From contig JAFLEF010000015.1 of the NCBI GenBank assembly GCA_017309115.1, forward strand, positions 1 to 64,000: a DNA stretch of 64,000 bases. Reading direction: 5' to 3'. A program made the position numbers and the translations under genes. The notes under the pieces are model-generated. The model was given only the letters and a program-made list of their open reading frames with translations. It did no database searches and was not told where the DNA came from. The stretch's first letter is position 1; each line of letters starts with the position of its first letter. Shown here piece after piece: positions 14,024 through 21,832 of the stretch. The stretch comes from Verrucomicrobiota bacterium (GTDB lineage Bacteria > Verrucomicrobiota > Verrucomicrobiia > Limisphaerales > UBA9464).

Positions 14024-14404
14024 CGGTGTTTTCTCTTTCTTGTGCAGAGGGACGTGTTTTACGCCACCTACGCCCTTATGCGGATTCACCGCCGGAAATC
14101 GGACAGGGAATCCAAACATTTCTCGAAACTCCCGCTTCCCGGAGCGCCTGCGTCTCGCCGACCACTGTACGACGATGGGAGGAAAACGGAGGAACACGCC
14201 GGCGAGACGCCAGCGCTCCCAGTCGCCCCCGCTTCGCTTTCCTACCCGCTTGCCGCTTGCCAGAGCGCCGACGCCAACGGCTCCGCAGAGCGTCGCCCTA
14301 CCTTTCTTACCCCTTACCCCTTACCCCTTACCGCTTCCCTCCCCCCCGAAGTCTCGCATTTCAGGCTGGCTGACTGACCCGGGGTCCGGTCCACACTTCG
14401 GGCG
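14024..14404. repeat. Intergenic spacer with interspersed repeats
   Basis: Divergent promoter space between the HAF protein and the response regulator. From about 14195 it holds the interspersed modules: GCCGGCGAGACGCCAGCGCT, CCCGCTTGCCGCTTGCC, AACGGCTCCGCAGAGCGTCG and a CTTACCCCTTACCCCTTACC tract. No gene seen. Confidence 0.65.
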
Positions 14405-15046
14405 ATGAAATTCGTGCTCGTTGAGGATCAGGTGATGTTCCGCGGTCTCATCCGGAAACTCCTGATGCAGGAATGTAAAGGGGAGATCCTGCTCGAAACC
14501 AGCACCCTCGCCGAACTGCGCTCCAAGTTCGACAAGGTCCGCGCCGCCGATCTCCTCCTCCTCGACATCCATCTGCCCGATGGCGATGGCATCAGCATCA
14601 TCAACGAGTTGTCTGCCGCCATGATCGATACGCCGGTCCTGCTGTTTTCCTCCTCGGCCGAGGATTACATCGTGGATCGTGTCCGCCGAAGCTCCGCCCA
14701 GGGATTCGTCCACAAGGAGGAGAGCGAGGAGGTTTTGTTGACCGCCATTCAGAATGTTTCCGCCGGCAGCGCCTACTACAGCCCGCGCTTTGTCGATCGC
14801 ATCAAGCAACTCGGGAACAATCCGGTCAGCTTCGATAAGATCCTCTCCAAACGGGAACAGGAGCTCCTGTGTTATCTGGGCTCGGGCTACTCCGATGTCG
14901 AAGTAGCCGCGATGACGGGCTCGAAGGCGGGAACCATCCAGACCCACCGTCGGAACATCATGAACAAGGTGGGCGTCCACTCCGCCCAGGAGCTTCAGGC
15001 CTACGCCTTGCGCCACGGCTTCACGACGGTGTCCAAATTGCAGTAG
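14405..15046 (+). CDS. NarL/FixJ-family response regulator
   Basis: 213 residues. Receiver domain 1-120 with acidic pair E7-D8, phosphoacceptor Asp54 (LLLLDIHLPDGDG), Ser81/82 and Lys103 (FVHKEES). LuxR-type helix-turn-helix at about 145-205 (LSKREQELLCYLGSGYSDVE, then GTIQTHRRNIMNKVGVHSAQ). Its 3' end overlaps the convergent hybrid kinase gene by 46 bp, so the two are tail-to-tail and could influence each other through antisense transcription. It may be the output partner of that kinase, although the kinase carries its own receiver and Hpt domain. Confidence 0.92.
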   Translation: MKFVLVEDQVMFRGLIRKLLMQECKGEILLETSTLAELRSKFDKVRAADLLLLDIHLPDGDGISIINELSAAMIDTPVLLFSSSAEDYIVDRVRRSSAQGFVHKEESEEVLLTAIQNVSAGSAYYSPRFVDRIKQLGNNPVSFDKILSKREQELLCYLGSGYSDVEVAAMTGSKAGTIQTHRRNIMNKVGVHSAQELQAYALRHGFTTVSKLQ

Positions 15047-18000
15047 TCGGACAGAAACGCTTCCGAAGCCTTCACCAGCGCTTCGGTCGGTTCCCCGCGT
15101 TCCAGGGCGCCTTCCAGCAATTCGAGCTGTTCCGCCGCGTCGATCAGACCCAGCGCGCGACACAGATTGTTGAGTCGATGCGCGACGAAGACCGCCTTCT
15201 TGGGTTCGGTCCGGATCAATCCCAACAGTTCGTGCCAGCCTGCAACCAGTTCATCGGCCGGCTTGGGAGCGGGAGCGGGAGCAGGAACAGGAGCGGGTGG
15301 TTCCGGAGTTGACGCAGCCGGGGCCGACGGCGGGACGGCACTGACCGGAGGGGTCTTGGGTTGGGAGGTTTCCAGGGAAATTGTGGCCAACTTGCCCTCT
15401 GCCCAGGCCGCCAGGGTGGTGCGCAGTTTCTCCAACGTGATCGGCTTGCTAATGAAGCCCGACATGCCGGCCTTGAGACATTCATCGCGCCGCTCCTTCG
15501 TGGAATAGGCCGTCACGGCAAAGACAGCGGGCGTAGGATCGGAACAGTGTGCGAGAATCCGACGGGCCAGTTCGACGCCGTTGGTGTCTGGCAGGCGATA
15601 GTCCGTAAAGATGATGTCGTAGCCGTTTTCCTGGGCCAGCTTTAGCGCTTCCGCCCCAGTCGTCGCCCAGTCGACCGAGTAATTCATTTTGGCCAGGATG
15701 TTTCCGAGCACGATGCGATTGTAGTCTTCGTCCTCGATGGCCAGGGCGCGGGCGGGAAGACCGTTGGGCGTCGGAGCGGACTTGATTTCCAAGGTCTCGG
15801 TCGGGGCCTGGGCGAACGGAATATTGAGATAGAACGTCGTCTCCCCGTTGGCGCTCACCGCCCCCACTTCGCCGCCCATGGCTTGGGCATACCGGCGGCA
15901 GATAGCCAAGCCCAGGCCAGTGCCCCGGATATTGCGCTCCACGGCCTCACTACCGCGGGCGAAGCTGTCGAAAAAGGTGTCCAGCTTCTCCTTGGGAATG
16001 GTGGGGCCAAAGCTGGTGACCGACAGGGTCAAGCGCTTGCCGCCCTCAATCGGCGTCAGCAAAGTGATCACCCGTGCCCCGGGTGGCACGCCGTACTTGA
16101 GCGCATTGTTCAGATAATTGGCGAATATCTGGCGGAGTTTGCCAAGGTCGCCCACCAGGCGAATTCCGCGCTCGGGCGGATCCACGAACCGTATCTTGTC
16201 CCGATCCAGATCCACCGTGACGGCCGCGGCCTCCAATGTGTCGCGCAGGTCAAACTCCACCGACTCCAACTCCACCTTGCCCGCTTCAATCTTCGAGAAA
16301 TCCAGAATGTCGTCGACCGTCGTGCGCAACTGGTCGGCGCAGTTCTGCAACATGCGCAGGGTATACGCCTGACGGGGTGAGTGCGGCTGATCCTGGAGGT
16401 TTTCAACCAAGCCGATGACACCGTTCATGGGGTTTCGGATTTCATGGGACATGGCCGCCAGAAACTCGGACTTGGCCGCACTAGCCTGGAACAACGCCCG
16501 GGTGCGATCCTGCACGATTCGCTCCAGTTCCGCGGTTCGTCGGTGCAGCGTGTGAGTCCGGTATCGGTACCATCCGTAGAACGACATCCCGGCCAAGCCA
16601 AAGTAGGCTAACATGGCCGGACCAGTGGCATACCAAGGGGGCAGGACGGTAAAGGCATAGGACACCACTTCGCCCGCATGTCCCAAATGGGTACTCCGGA
16701 CCTCGAGGGTATAGTCCCGAGGCGAAAGTGACGGGTAGCTAACCGTTTCCCCTACCTTGGCCGGCAACCACTGGGTCTCGCTGGGAAGAAGCCGGCGCTC
16801 ATATTGGGGCCGCTCAGAAAACTCGTCGGCATCCAATCGACCCACCAACGACAGTCCACTTTCCTCGACTGACAATTCCCGGGCCATCTTCGAAGAGGTG
16901 ATCGTCTTTCCGTTCGAATCCCGAAAGACGAACTCCAAGCGCGGAGGAGCCAACCGGTACTGGGTTACCAACCGGTCCGTGCGGAGTTCCATAATGGTCG
17001 GCCCCGCGCAAAACGTCAGCAGGTGCCCGTTTCCATGGAAGGACAGAAGTTCTCCCAACTGGGCAATCCCCTTGGCTTCCACCGTTTCCCAGGACACGAC
17101 CCGATTGGTCATCACCAAGCGGCCCAGGCGCCGAACTCCATCCTGAACCCCCACCAACCACAAGCCGTCCTCGTTTTCGGCCAATTGAGCTTGCCGCAAC
17201 CGCTCGGCCTTCAGAATCGGCCGGAAGTCCAGCGTGGCCGCCACTCCCTCCGACGAGGCAAACACCAGGGTCTTCTGGAACTGATGGATGGTGGTCTCTT
17301 TCCGAAAGGGCTGATTTGTCCACCGGCTAAACGTCAGCGTCCGTCCCAGCGTGGAGCGAAAAAGTTCTCCCCCAGGTCCGGAGGCCCAGACGACATCGCC
17401 GCGGACCATCAAGGATGATACCTTTAGGCCTGACTCCTGGGGTTCGAGCACGGCCGTGCGCGATTTTGGATCGATCCGATAAAGCCGGTCACCCGAGGTC
17501 ACCAACAGGTCGCCGTCGGGCAGTTCCACCCCACTGTCCACAATATTTCCCTCGGTCTTGATAATCTCGCCGCGAGCCCACACTTCCGCCCACAAGCCGA
17601 CCAACGGCCCCTCGCGGGTCGAGGTAAACGACCATGGTCGGGTCGCGCCCTGAATTCGCTCACCCCGTTCCGGCCAGTACTCCCATCGATCGTTGAATCC
17701 CAAGAACAACCCCTGAGACCGACCAGCCATCACCGGGATACCCGTGACGTCCAGGATGTGCCCATAACTGAGGGATTCATACAGCATGATTCCGTTGCGG
17801 CGCCCCAGCCAAAGCCGTCCCGCGGAATCCACCGTGGAACATAAGAAGGCCGGACTCTCCGGTCCCACATTCCGAGCCCAAACCTTCAGGGAGCCATCGG
17901 TCAGGCGGTACACAGCCAGGCCATGGGAGTAGGTCGTGGCCACCACCAGATCCCCCCAGCGCACCACCGAAGTAATCAGGGGATCCGCGGCAAAATCCTT

Positions 18001-18774
18001 AAGTGACGCCAGCGCCACCCAACCGGTGGGATCCCGTCGGTAGAGTGTCTTGGACGTCAGCACATACGAACCATCGCTGCCGTGCCACGCGGTGTCGGTG
18101 GAATCGGGAAGCGGGTTGGTGAACCGGGCCAACTGACCGTCCTTCACTTCCCACAGACCGGTCCCGTCCTGCACCACCAGCAGACGGTCGGGCCAATCTT
18201 GAACGAGCAACCGGGAGTCGTTGGGGAGATGCACCTTATCGACCTCCAATTCGTCCGGATCGACCGTCCACAGGTACTGACTGGCCACGGCGATGATCAG
18301 TTTGCCGGATTTCCGGATGTCCCAAATGGTTCCCGCTTCCTTCAGGTCGGGAACAGCCAGCGGGCGATAGACACTACTCTCGGTGAGCGGCAGTCGAAAA
18401 CTCCCCAACTCTCCATAGGAAGCCACCCACAGAACATTTCCGTCGACGAGCATTCCCCGAATTTCCGAGCGGGTGAAATTGGTTACGAACCGCCACTGAT
18501 GGTCCTCGTAAAAGGCCAACCGCTGACCGGAAGCGACGACCTGCCCGCTGGGAGTCTGGAGCATCGACCAGATATAGGTCTCGCCATCCAATTGACTGCC
18601 AGGGAATACCGTCGTGAGCGGCAGCTTGGTTGGCTCCCCCAGAACCGGACTGAAACCCAAAAGGAAACACAAAAGCCCGACGTGAATCAGTCCGCCAAGC
18701 GCCGGTTGAAGAGCCGCCAAGCGAGCCCCAAAAAACGTAAAAACTACCTTTCTAAAGGTAGTACATCGACGCAC
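15001..18774 (-). CDS. Two-component-propeller hybrid sensor kinase with receiver and Hpt
   Basis: About 1257 residues if it starts at GTG 18774, followed by a hydrophobic signal segment (GGLIHVGLLCFLLGFSPVL). The frame is open further upstream, but that part runs antisense over the YcaO gene and is not credible. Domains: periplasmic propeller (about 50-640), Y_Y_Y-like domain (about 690-780 before the TM segment AMLAYFGLAGMSFYGWYRYR), HisKA with His777 (AAMSHEIRNPMNG), HATPase, receiver with Asp1058 (FTDYRLPD), Pro/Ala linker, Hpt with His1199 (VAHRLNN). This is the BvgS/HTCS-like phosphorelay layout. The ligand is unknown. Start uncertain by about 20 codons. Confidence 0.85.
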   Translation of the reverse strand: MRRCTTFRKVVFTFFGARLAALQPALGGLIHVGLLCFLLGFSPVLGEPTKLPLTTVFPGSQLDGETYIWSMLQTPSGQVVASGQRLAFYEDHQWRFVTNFTRSEIRGMLVDGNVLWVASYGELGSFRLPLTESSVYRPLAVPDLKEAGTIWDIRKSGKLIIAVASQYLWTVDPDELEVDKVHLPNDSRLLVQDWPDRLLVVQDGTGLWEVKDGQLARFTNPLPDSTDTAWHGSDGSYVLTSKTLYRRDPTGWVALASLKDFAADPLITSVVRWGDLVVATTYSHGLAVYRLTDGSLKVWARNVGPESPAFLCSTVDSAGRLWLGRRNGIMLYESLSYGHILDVTGIPVMAGRSQGLFLGFNDRWEYWPERGERIQGATRPWSFTSTREGPLVGLWAEVWARGEIIKTEGNIVDSGVELPDGDLLVTSGDRLYRIDPKSRTAVLEPQESGLKVSSLMVRGDVVWASGPGGELFRSTLGRTLTFSRWTNQPFRKETTIHQFQKTLVFASSEGVAATLDFRPILKAERLRQAQLAENEDGLWLVGVQDGVRRLGRLVMTNRVVSWETVEAKGIAQLGELLSFHGNGHLLTFCAGPTIMELRTDRLVTQYRLAPPRLEFVFRDSNGKTITSSKMARELSVEESGLSLVGRLDADEFSERPQYERRLLPSETQWLPAKVGETVSYPSLSPRDYTLEVRSTHLGHAGEVVSYAFTVLPPWYATGPAMLAYFGLAGMSFYGWYRYRTHTLHRRTAELERIVQDRTRALFQASAAKSEFLAAMSHEIRNPMNGVIGLVENLQDQPHSPRQAYTLRMLQNCADQLRTTVDDILDFSKIEAGKVELESVEFDLRDTLEAAAVTVDLDRDKIRFVDPPERGIRLVGDLGKLRQIFANYLNNALKYGVPPGARVITLLTPIEGGKRLTLSVTSFGPTIPKEKLDTFFDSFARGSEAVERNIRGTGLGLAICRRYAQAMGGEVGAVSANGETTFYLNIPFAQAPTETLEIKSAPTPNGLPARALAIEDEDYNRIVLGNILAKMNYSVDWATTGAEALKLAQENGYDIIFTDYRLPDTNGVELARRILAHCSDPTPAVFAVTAYSTKERRDECLKAGMSGFISKPITLEKLRTTLAAWAEGKLATISLETSQPKTPPVSAVPPSAPAASTPEPPAPVPAPAPAPKPADELVAGWHELLGLIRTEPKKAVFVAHRLNNLCRALGLIDAAEQLELLEGALERGEPTEALVKASEAFLSDYCNLDTVVKPWRKA
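18743..18762. promoter_or_regulatory. Perfect inverted repeat between hybrid kinase and peptide gene
   Basis: ACTACCTTT (18743-18751), two bases CT, AAAGGTAGT (18754-18762): a perfect 9-bp dyad. It lies at the extreme 5' end of the minus-strand kinase (inside it if GTG 18774 is the start) and 68 bp before the plus-strand peptide ATG. The placement suits an operator that controls both divergent units. The bound factor is unknown. Confidence 0.5.
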
Positions 18775-18829
18775 GAACGGTAATCGCGGAGATAGCCTAC
18801 CCTTCTCCCCGGCATAAAATGGGGGGGAC

Positions 18830-19009
18830 ATGAAAGGACACCCCAGAATCTTGTTCGCCATGCTCTCCACACTCCTGTTGGCCGTCGGAGCCGCGCAGGC
18901 CGCCGAGAAGTTCGATCCGCTCGCCGATACCGAGCTGGTGGACGAAGCGGATGGCCAAGCCAAACTGCCGAGTTTGCCGTGTCTCGGCCCCCGTAGCAGC
19001 CAAGCATAG
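18830..19009 (+). CDS. 59-aa peptide with Sec-like signal, possible YcaO substrate
   Basis: ATG at 18830 directly after a G-run (GGGGGGGAC) that can serve as ribosome-binding site; stop TAG 19007-19009, 26 bp before the YcaO gene. Residues 1-24 resemble a signal peptide (basic start, LFAMLSTLLLAVGAAQA). The mature part is about 35 residues: an acidic stretch (AEKFDPLADTELVDEADGQA) and a short tail KLPSLPCLGPRSSQA with one Cys and several Ser. A small peptide in tandem with a YcaO enzyme is the usual sign of a RiPP precursor, but a Sec-type leader would be unusual, because YcaO acts in the cytoplasm. The gene is below usual length cut-offs. Confidence 0.6.
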   Translation: MKGHPRILFAMLSTLLLAVGAAQAAEKFDPLADTELVDEADGQAKLPSLPCLGPRSSQA

Positions 19010-19035
19010 TCAACTGCCCCGAACTCACTCATCGT

Positions 19036-19920
19036 ATGTTTAGCCTCGCCGCCATTAATTATCGCGACATTCGAACCGATGCCGGCGGACCCATTGAACG
19101 GATTTCCTCCGGATCGATTGACGTGCTGGGAAAGTCGGTGTTTCAGGCTAACGCCTATCTTGCATCGGGCTTGGTCCGGGGCAAGCCTTCCCTGAACCTG
19201 TATGGCAATGCCGATGGCACTGGGGCGAGTGGATCGCCGCAGGTGGCCCGACATATTGCGATTTCCGAAGCTCTGGAACGTTGGGCCTTTCACGAAACCT
19301 CCCAACGCTCCGACGCCGCCCGCTTCGGCTTCGATCACGACAATTCCACCAACGGCATGGCCGCCTTCCCGGGCCTGTTCAAATCCCAGGCCCGCCGCCG
19401 CGCCCAATATGAAGCCCTCGAACGTTGGGCCTTGGTTTCCTGGTGGTCCGGCCATCTCCGGGCTTCGGTGGTGAATGATTCCCTGTTCGGCGTCACCGCC
19501 CTTCGATTGGAACAAAACGTCGGCCTAGGGGAAGTAGCCGTACTCTTCCGTCGGTCGGCCTCCGGACACGTCAGCTACGGCTACTCCGCCGGATCCTCCT
19601 TCAAGTCGGCCGCCGCCCGCGCAGCCATCGAACTGGCCCGCAACGAGTTCGTGGTGAGTTATTACAAGCTGACCTCGGCGGTTCGCGATGTCTCGAACTG
19701 CTTTGAACGCCGCTGCCTCTACTTCGCCGGGGAAGAAGGTCACGCGGAATTCCTTCGGCGGGTGTTTGATCGCAAACCCCTCCGCGAAGCCAAGTGGTCA
19801 GTCCGATTTGATGGTGAGTTGCCCGGCCCCTGGTCGCGCTATGCCACCGTCTGGCGCGTGGCCGCCGACATGCCCTGCCGCGATTACCTCGATCCTAAAG
19901 TCCCGTTTTTCTTTTGGTAA
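19036..19920 (+). CDS. YcaO-like protein (ATP-dependent cyclodehydratase family)
   Basis: 294 residues, shorter than typical YcaO proteins (about 400 or more). Signatures: ARHIAISEALERWAFHE (about 72-88), matching the SxxEAxER ATP-binding motif; a second AQYEALERWALVSWW (about 119-133); SSFKSAAARAAIELARNEFV (about 183-202), matching the conserved A-i-x-x-A-l-x-E helix. The C-terminus PKVPFFFW has two prolines, but not the full PxPxP motif. YcaO enzymes activate backbone amides to form azolines, thioamides or amidines. No partner E1-like/ocin-ThiF or TfuA gene is adjacent. The only nearby candidate substrate is the 59-aa peptide upstream. Confidence 0.78.
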   Translation: MFSLAAINYRDIRTDAGGPIERISSGSIDVLGKSVFQANAYLASGLVRGKPSLNLYGNADGTGASGSPQVARHIAISEALERWAFHETSQRSDAARFGFDHDNSTNGMAAFPGLFKSQARRRAQYEALERWALVSWWSGHLRASVVNDSLFGVTALRLEQNVGLGEVAVLFRRSASGHVSYGYSAGSSFKSAAARAAIELARNEFVVSYYKLTSAVRDVSNCFERRCLYFAGEEGHAEFLRRVFDRKPLREAKWSVRFDGELPGPWSRYATVWRVAADMPCRDYLDPKVPFFFW

Positions 19921-19928
19921 ACCAACAC

Positions 19929-20111
19929 CCGACCTGGGTATGCAGTTTATTCCCCTAACCGCAACCAATCCCACATCGTCATAACCCGGCGATGCCGGAT
20001 TGGGCCGTGACCCCCAACAGATTCCTTGCGGATCTTAAGGAGCCAACCGCTCACGCAGCTACCAAACAACCACAACGAGGGTTAGGGGAATAAACTGGAT
20101 ACCCAGATCGG
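19929..20111. mobile_element. 183-bp element with 32-bp terminal inverted repeats (MITE-like)
   Basis: Left end 19929-19960 and right end 20080-20111 are inverted copies with two mismatches (inner part CAGTTTATTCCCCTAACC identical). The middle has no coding potential. I see no obvious target-site duplication. It could be a miniature transposable element, or a very long hairpin terminator behind the YcaO gene. Only one copy is in the window. Confidence 0.6.
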
Positions 20112-20362
20112 AAAGACACGAACCAGCCAGCGCTCGCTCAATCTTTTCCAGGACGACCCACTCGGTCGCTTGAGTCCCGGCCATTTTGATTCGGGCTCCC
20201 ACGAATTGTCACGTGAAACCCCGCGTGAGTTCGTTTTGGGGGCCCGATTCTTCGTCGGATGCCGTCCCCTGCCCCTGGAATGCCTGCCGTTCGTAACTTC
20301 GCCGACACCTCCTTCTCCGGAAGGCGCATTGACGCCGATCCGGGTTTCCCGATGGTCCGCGC

Positions 20363-21280
20363 GTGTCTTTAAAAGCCGAGTCGCCAGGTGCGAGCGCGCG
20401 CTCCGGAGCCCTGGCCGCCGGGGTTTGTTACTTTCTGTGGGGCCTCGTTCCCCTCTATTGGAAACCTCTCGCCGCGATTGATCCGGTCGAACTGATCGCC
20501 CATCGCCACGTCTGGTCGCTGGTTCTCCTGCTCGTCCTTCTCCTGGGAATTGCTGGTGGGTACGGAGAGGTTCGTCAGGCGCTCAGTTCGTTTCGTTCGC
20601 TGGGACGCCTGTTCCTGAGTTCGGGACTGCTCACGCTCAATTGGCTGGTCTATGTTTGGGGTGTCAGCACCGGCCATATCGTGGAAACGAGTCTGGGCTA
20701 TTTCCTGGTCCCACTGGTCAACGTGGCCGCCGGTCGTTTCGTGTTAGGGGAACATCTGCGCCCCGCTCAGATCGGCGCCATCGCCTTGGCCGCCGCCGGC
20801 GTGGTGCTGATGGTGGTTCAGGCCGGACGACCGCCCTGGATTGCGTTGCTCATCGCCGGGACTTGGGGCGCCTACAGTTTGCTGCGCAAACAATCCTCGC
20901 TGGGAGCGATCACGGGCCTGGCCGTGGAAACCCTGGTCCTGTCGCCGCTGGCGGTGGGGTATCTGCTGTGGTGTCACGCCCAGGGCACGGGCGCCTTGGG
21001 CCGGGTGGATGGCTTCACCCACGCCCTGATTTTGAGCGCCGGCATCGTGACGGCGGTGCCGTTGCTGCTGTTCGCCTACGCCGCGCGTCGGATCAGGTTA
21101 TCGACCCTGGGCCTGCTGCAATACCTGGCACCATCGGTCCAGTTGGCCTTGGGAGTTTTGGTGTACCACGAACCCTTTTCCCGCTCCCGACTCCTGAGCT
21201 TCGGCCTGATCTGGACCGCCTTGGTGATCTACTCCACCGACAACCTCCTTTCTCAGCGAAAGCTGAGAGCTGAGAGGTAA
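20363..21280 (+). CDS. rarD: EamA-family transporter RarD
   Basis: 305 residues from GTG 20363. About ten membrane segments, with the RarD hallmarks near the start: GVCYFLWGLVPLYWKPLAAI, then IDPVELIAHRHVWSL. Later LNWLVYVWGVSTGHIVETSL GYF and the C-terminal half IRLSTLGLLQYLAPSVQLAL fit the family. Inner-membrane drug/metabolite exporter of uncertain substrate (named for chloramphenicol sensitivity effects in other bacteria). Followed directly by the repeat cluster at 21265. Confidence 0.92.
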   Translation: MSLKAESPGASARSGALAAGVCYFLWGLVPLYWKPLAAIDPVELIAHRHVWSLVLLLVLLLGIAGGYGEVRQALSSFRSLGRLFLSSGLLTLNWLVYVWGVSTGHIVETSLGYFLVPLVNVAAGRFVLGEHLRPAQIGAIALAAAGVVLMVVQAGRPPWIALLIAGTWGAYSLLRKQSSLGAITGLAVETLVLSPLAVGYLLWCHAQGTGALGRVDGFTHALILSAGIVTAVPLLLFAYAARRIRLSTLGLLQYLAPSVQLALGVLVYHEPFSRSRLLSFGLIWTALVIYSTDNLLSQRKLRAER

Positions 21281-21610
21281 GCGGTAAGCGGTAAGCGGTA
21301 AGCGGGAGGCGGGAGGCGGGAGGCGTTCCGGTCTCTCAACTCAACACTCAGCTCTCAGCTTTCCCCGGTAGGGCGAGGTTTCCACCGAGCCGTTCGCGTT
21401 TCGGCGAATGACGCGTCACAACTCCACCTGCGAACGGCTCGGCGGAACGTCGCCCCACGGTCTCTTCTTTTCGGCCTCTCAGCTCTCAGCTCTCAGCTCT
21501 CAGCTCTCAGCTGATTTCAGACGCGAGGCGTTCGCCGAGCCATGCCCCCCTTCGCTTCCCCCTTCCCGCTTACCGCTTACCGCTTGCCCCTTCCCCGCCC
21601 CCCGTTTTCT
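21265..21610. repeat. Dense cluster of interspersed repeats
   Basis: Contains (GGTAAGC)n at about 21272-21302, GGGAGGC repeats, CTCAGCT heptamers (21345 and four or more tandem copies at 21478-21512), two REP-like modules in opposite orientation (21365-21410 and 21428-21460) and a CTTACCG tract (about 21570). This is the fullest example of the repeat family in the window. It lies between rarD and tRNA-Ser and holds no gene. Confidence 0.75.
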
Positions 21611-21666
21611 CTGAGGAATCCTGTTGCACTGAGGGGAGGTCCCTCGCCACATTCCCCGCCGCTTTA

Positions 21667-21757
<91 letters not shown>

Positions 21758-21761
21758 CATC

Positions 21762-21778
21762 ATCAAGGACTTACAACG
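21762..21778. promoter_or_regulatory. Short motif shared next to the att sites of elements A and B
   Basis: ATCAAGGACTTACAACG, 4 bp from the att repeat, matches ATCAACGACTTACAACG at 1213-1229 in element A. The two integrases are of different subfamilies, so a shared site near both cores may serve another protein such as the AlpA-like factor. Role inferred from position. Confidence 0.4.
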
Positions 21779-21832
21779 GCGCAAGGCCGTTTTCACAAAG
21801 CCCACACAACGATTTGCTACAGTCTCGACGCA

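Noticed and set aside
18775-19515. Upstream extension of the minus-strand hybrid kinase frame to about 1504 codons
   Set aside because: This part lies antisense over the YcaO gene and the peptide gene, has no domain character, and the kinase signal sequence begins only after 18774.
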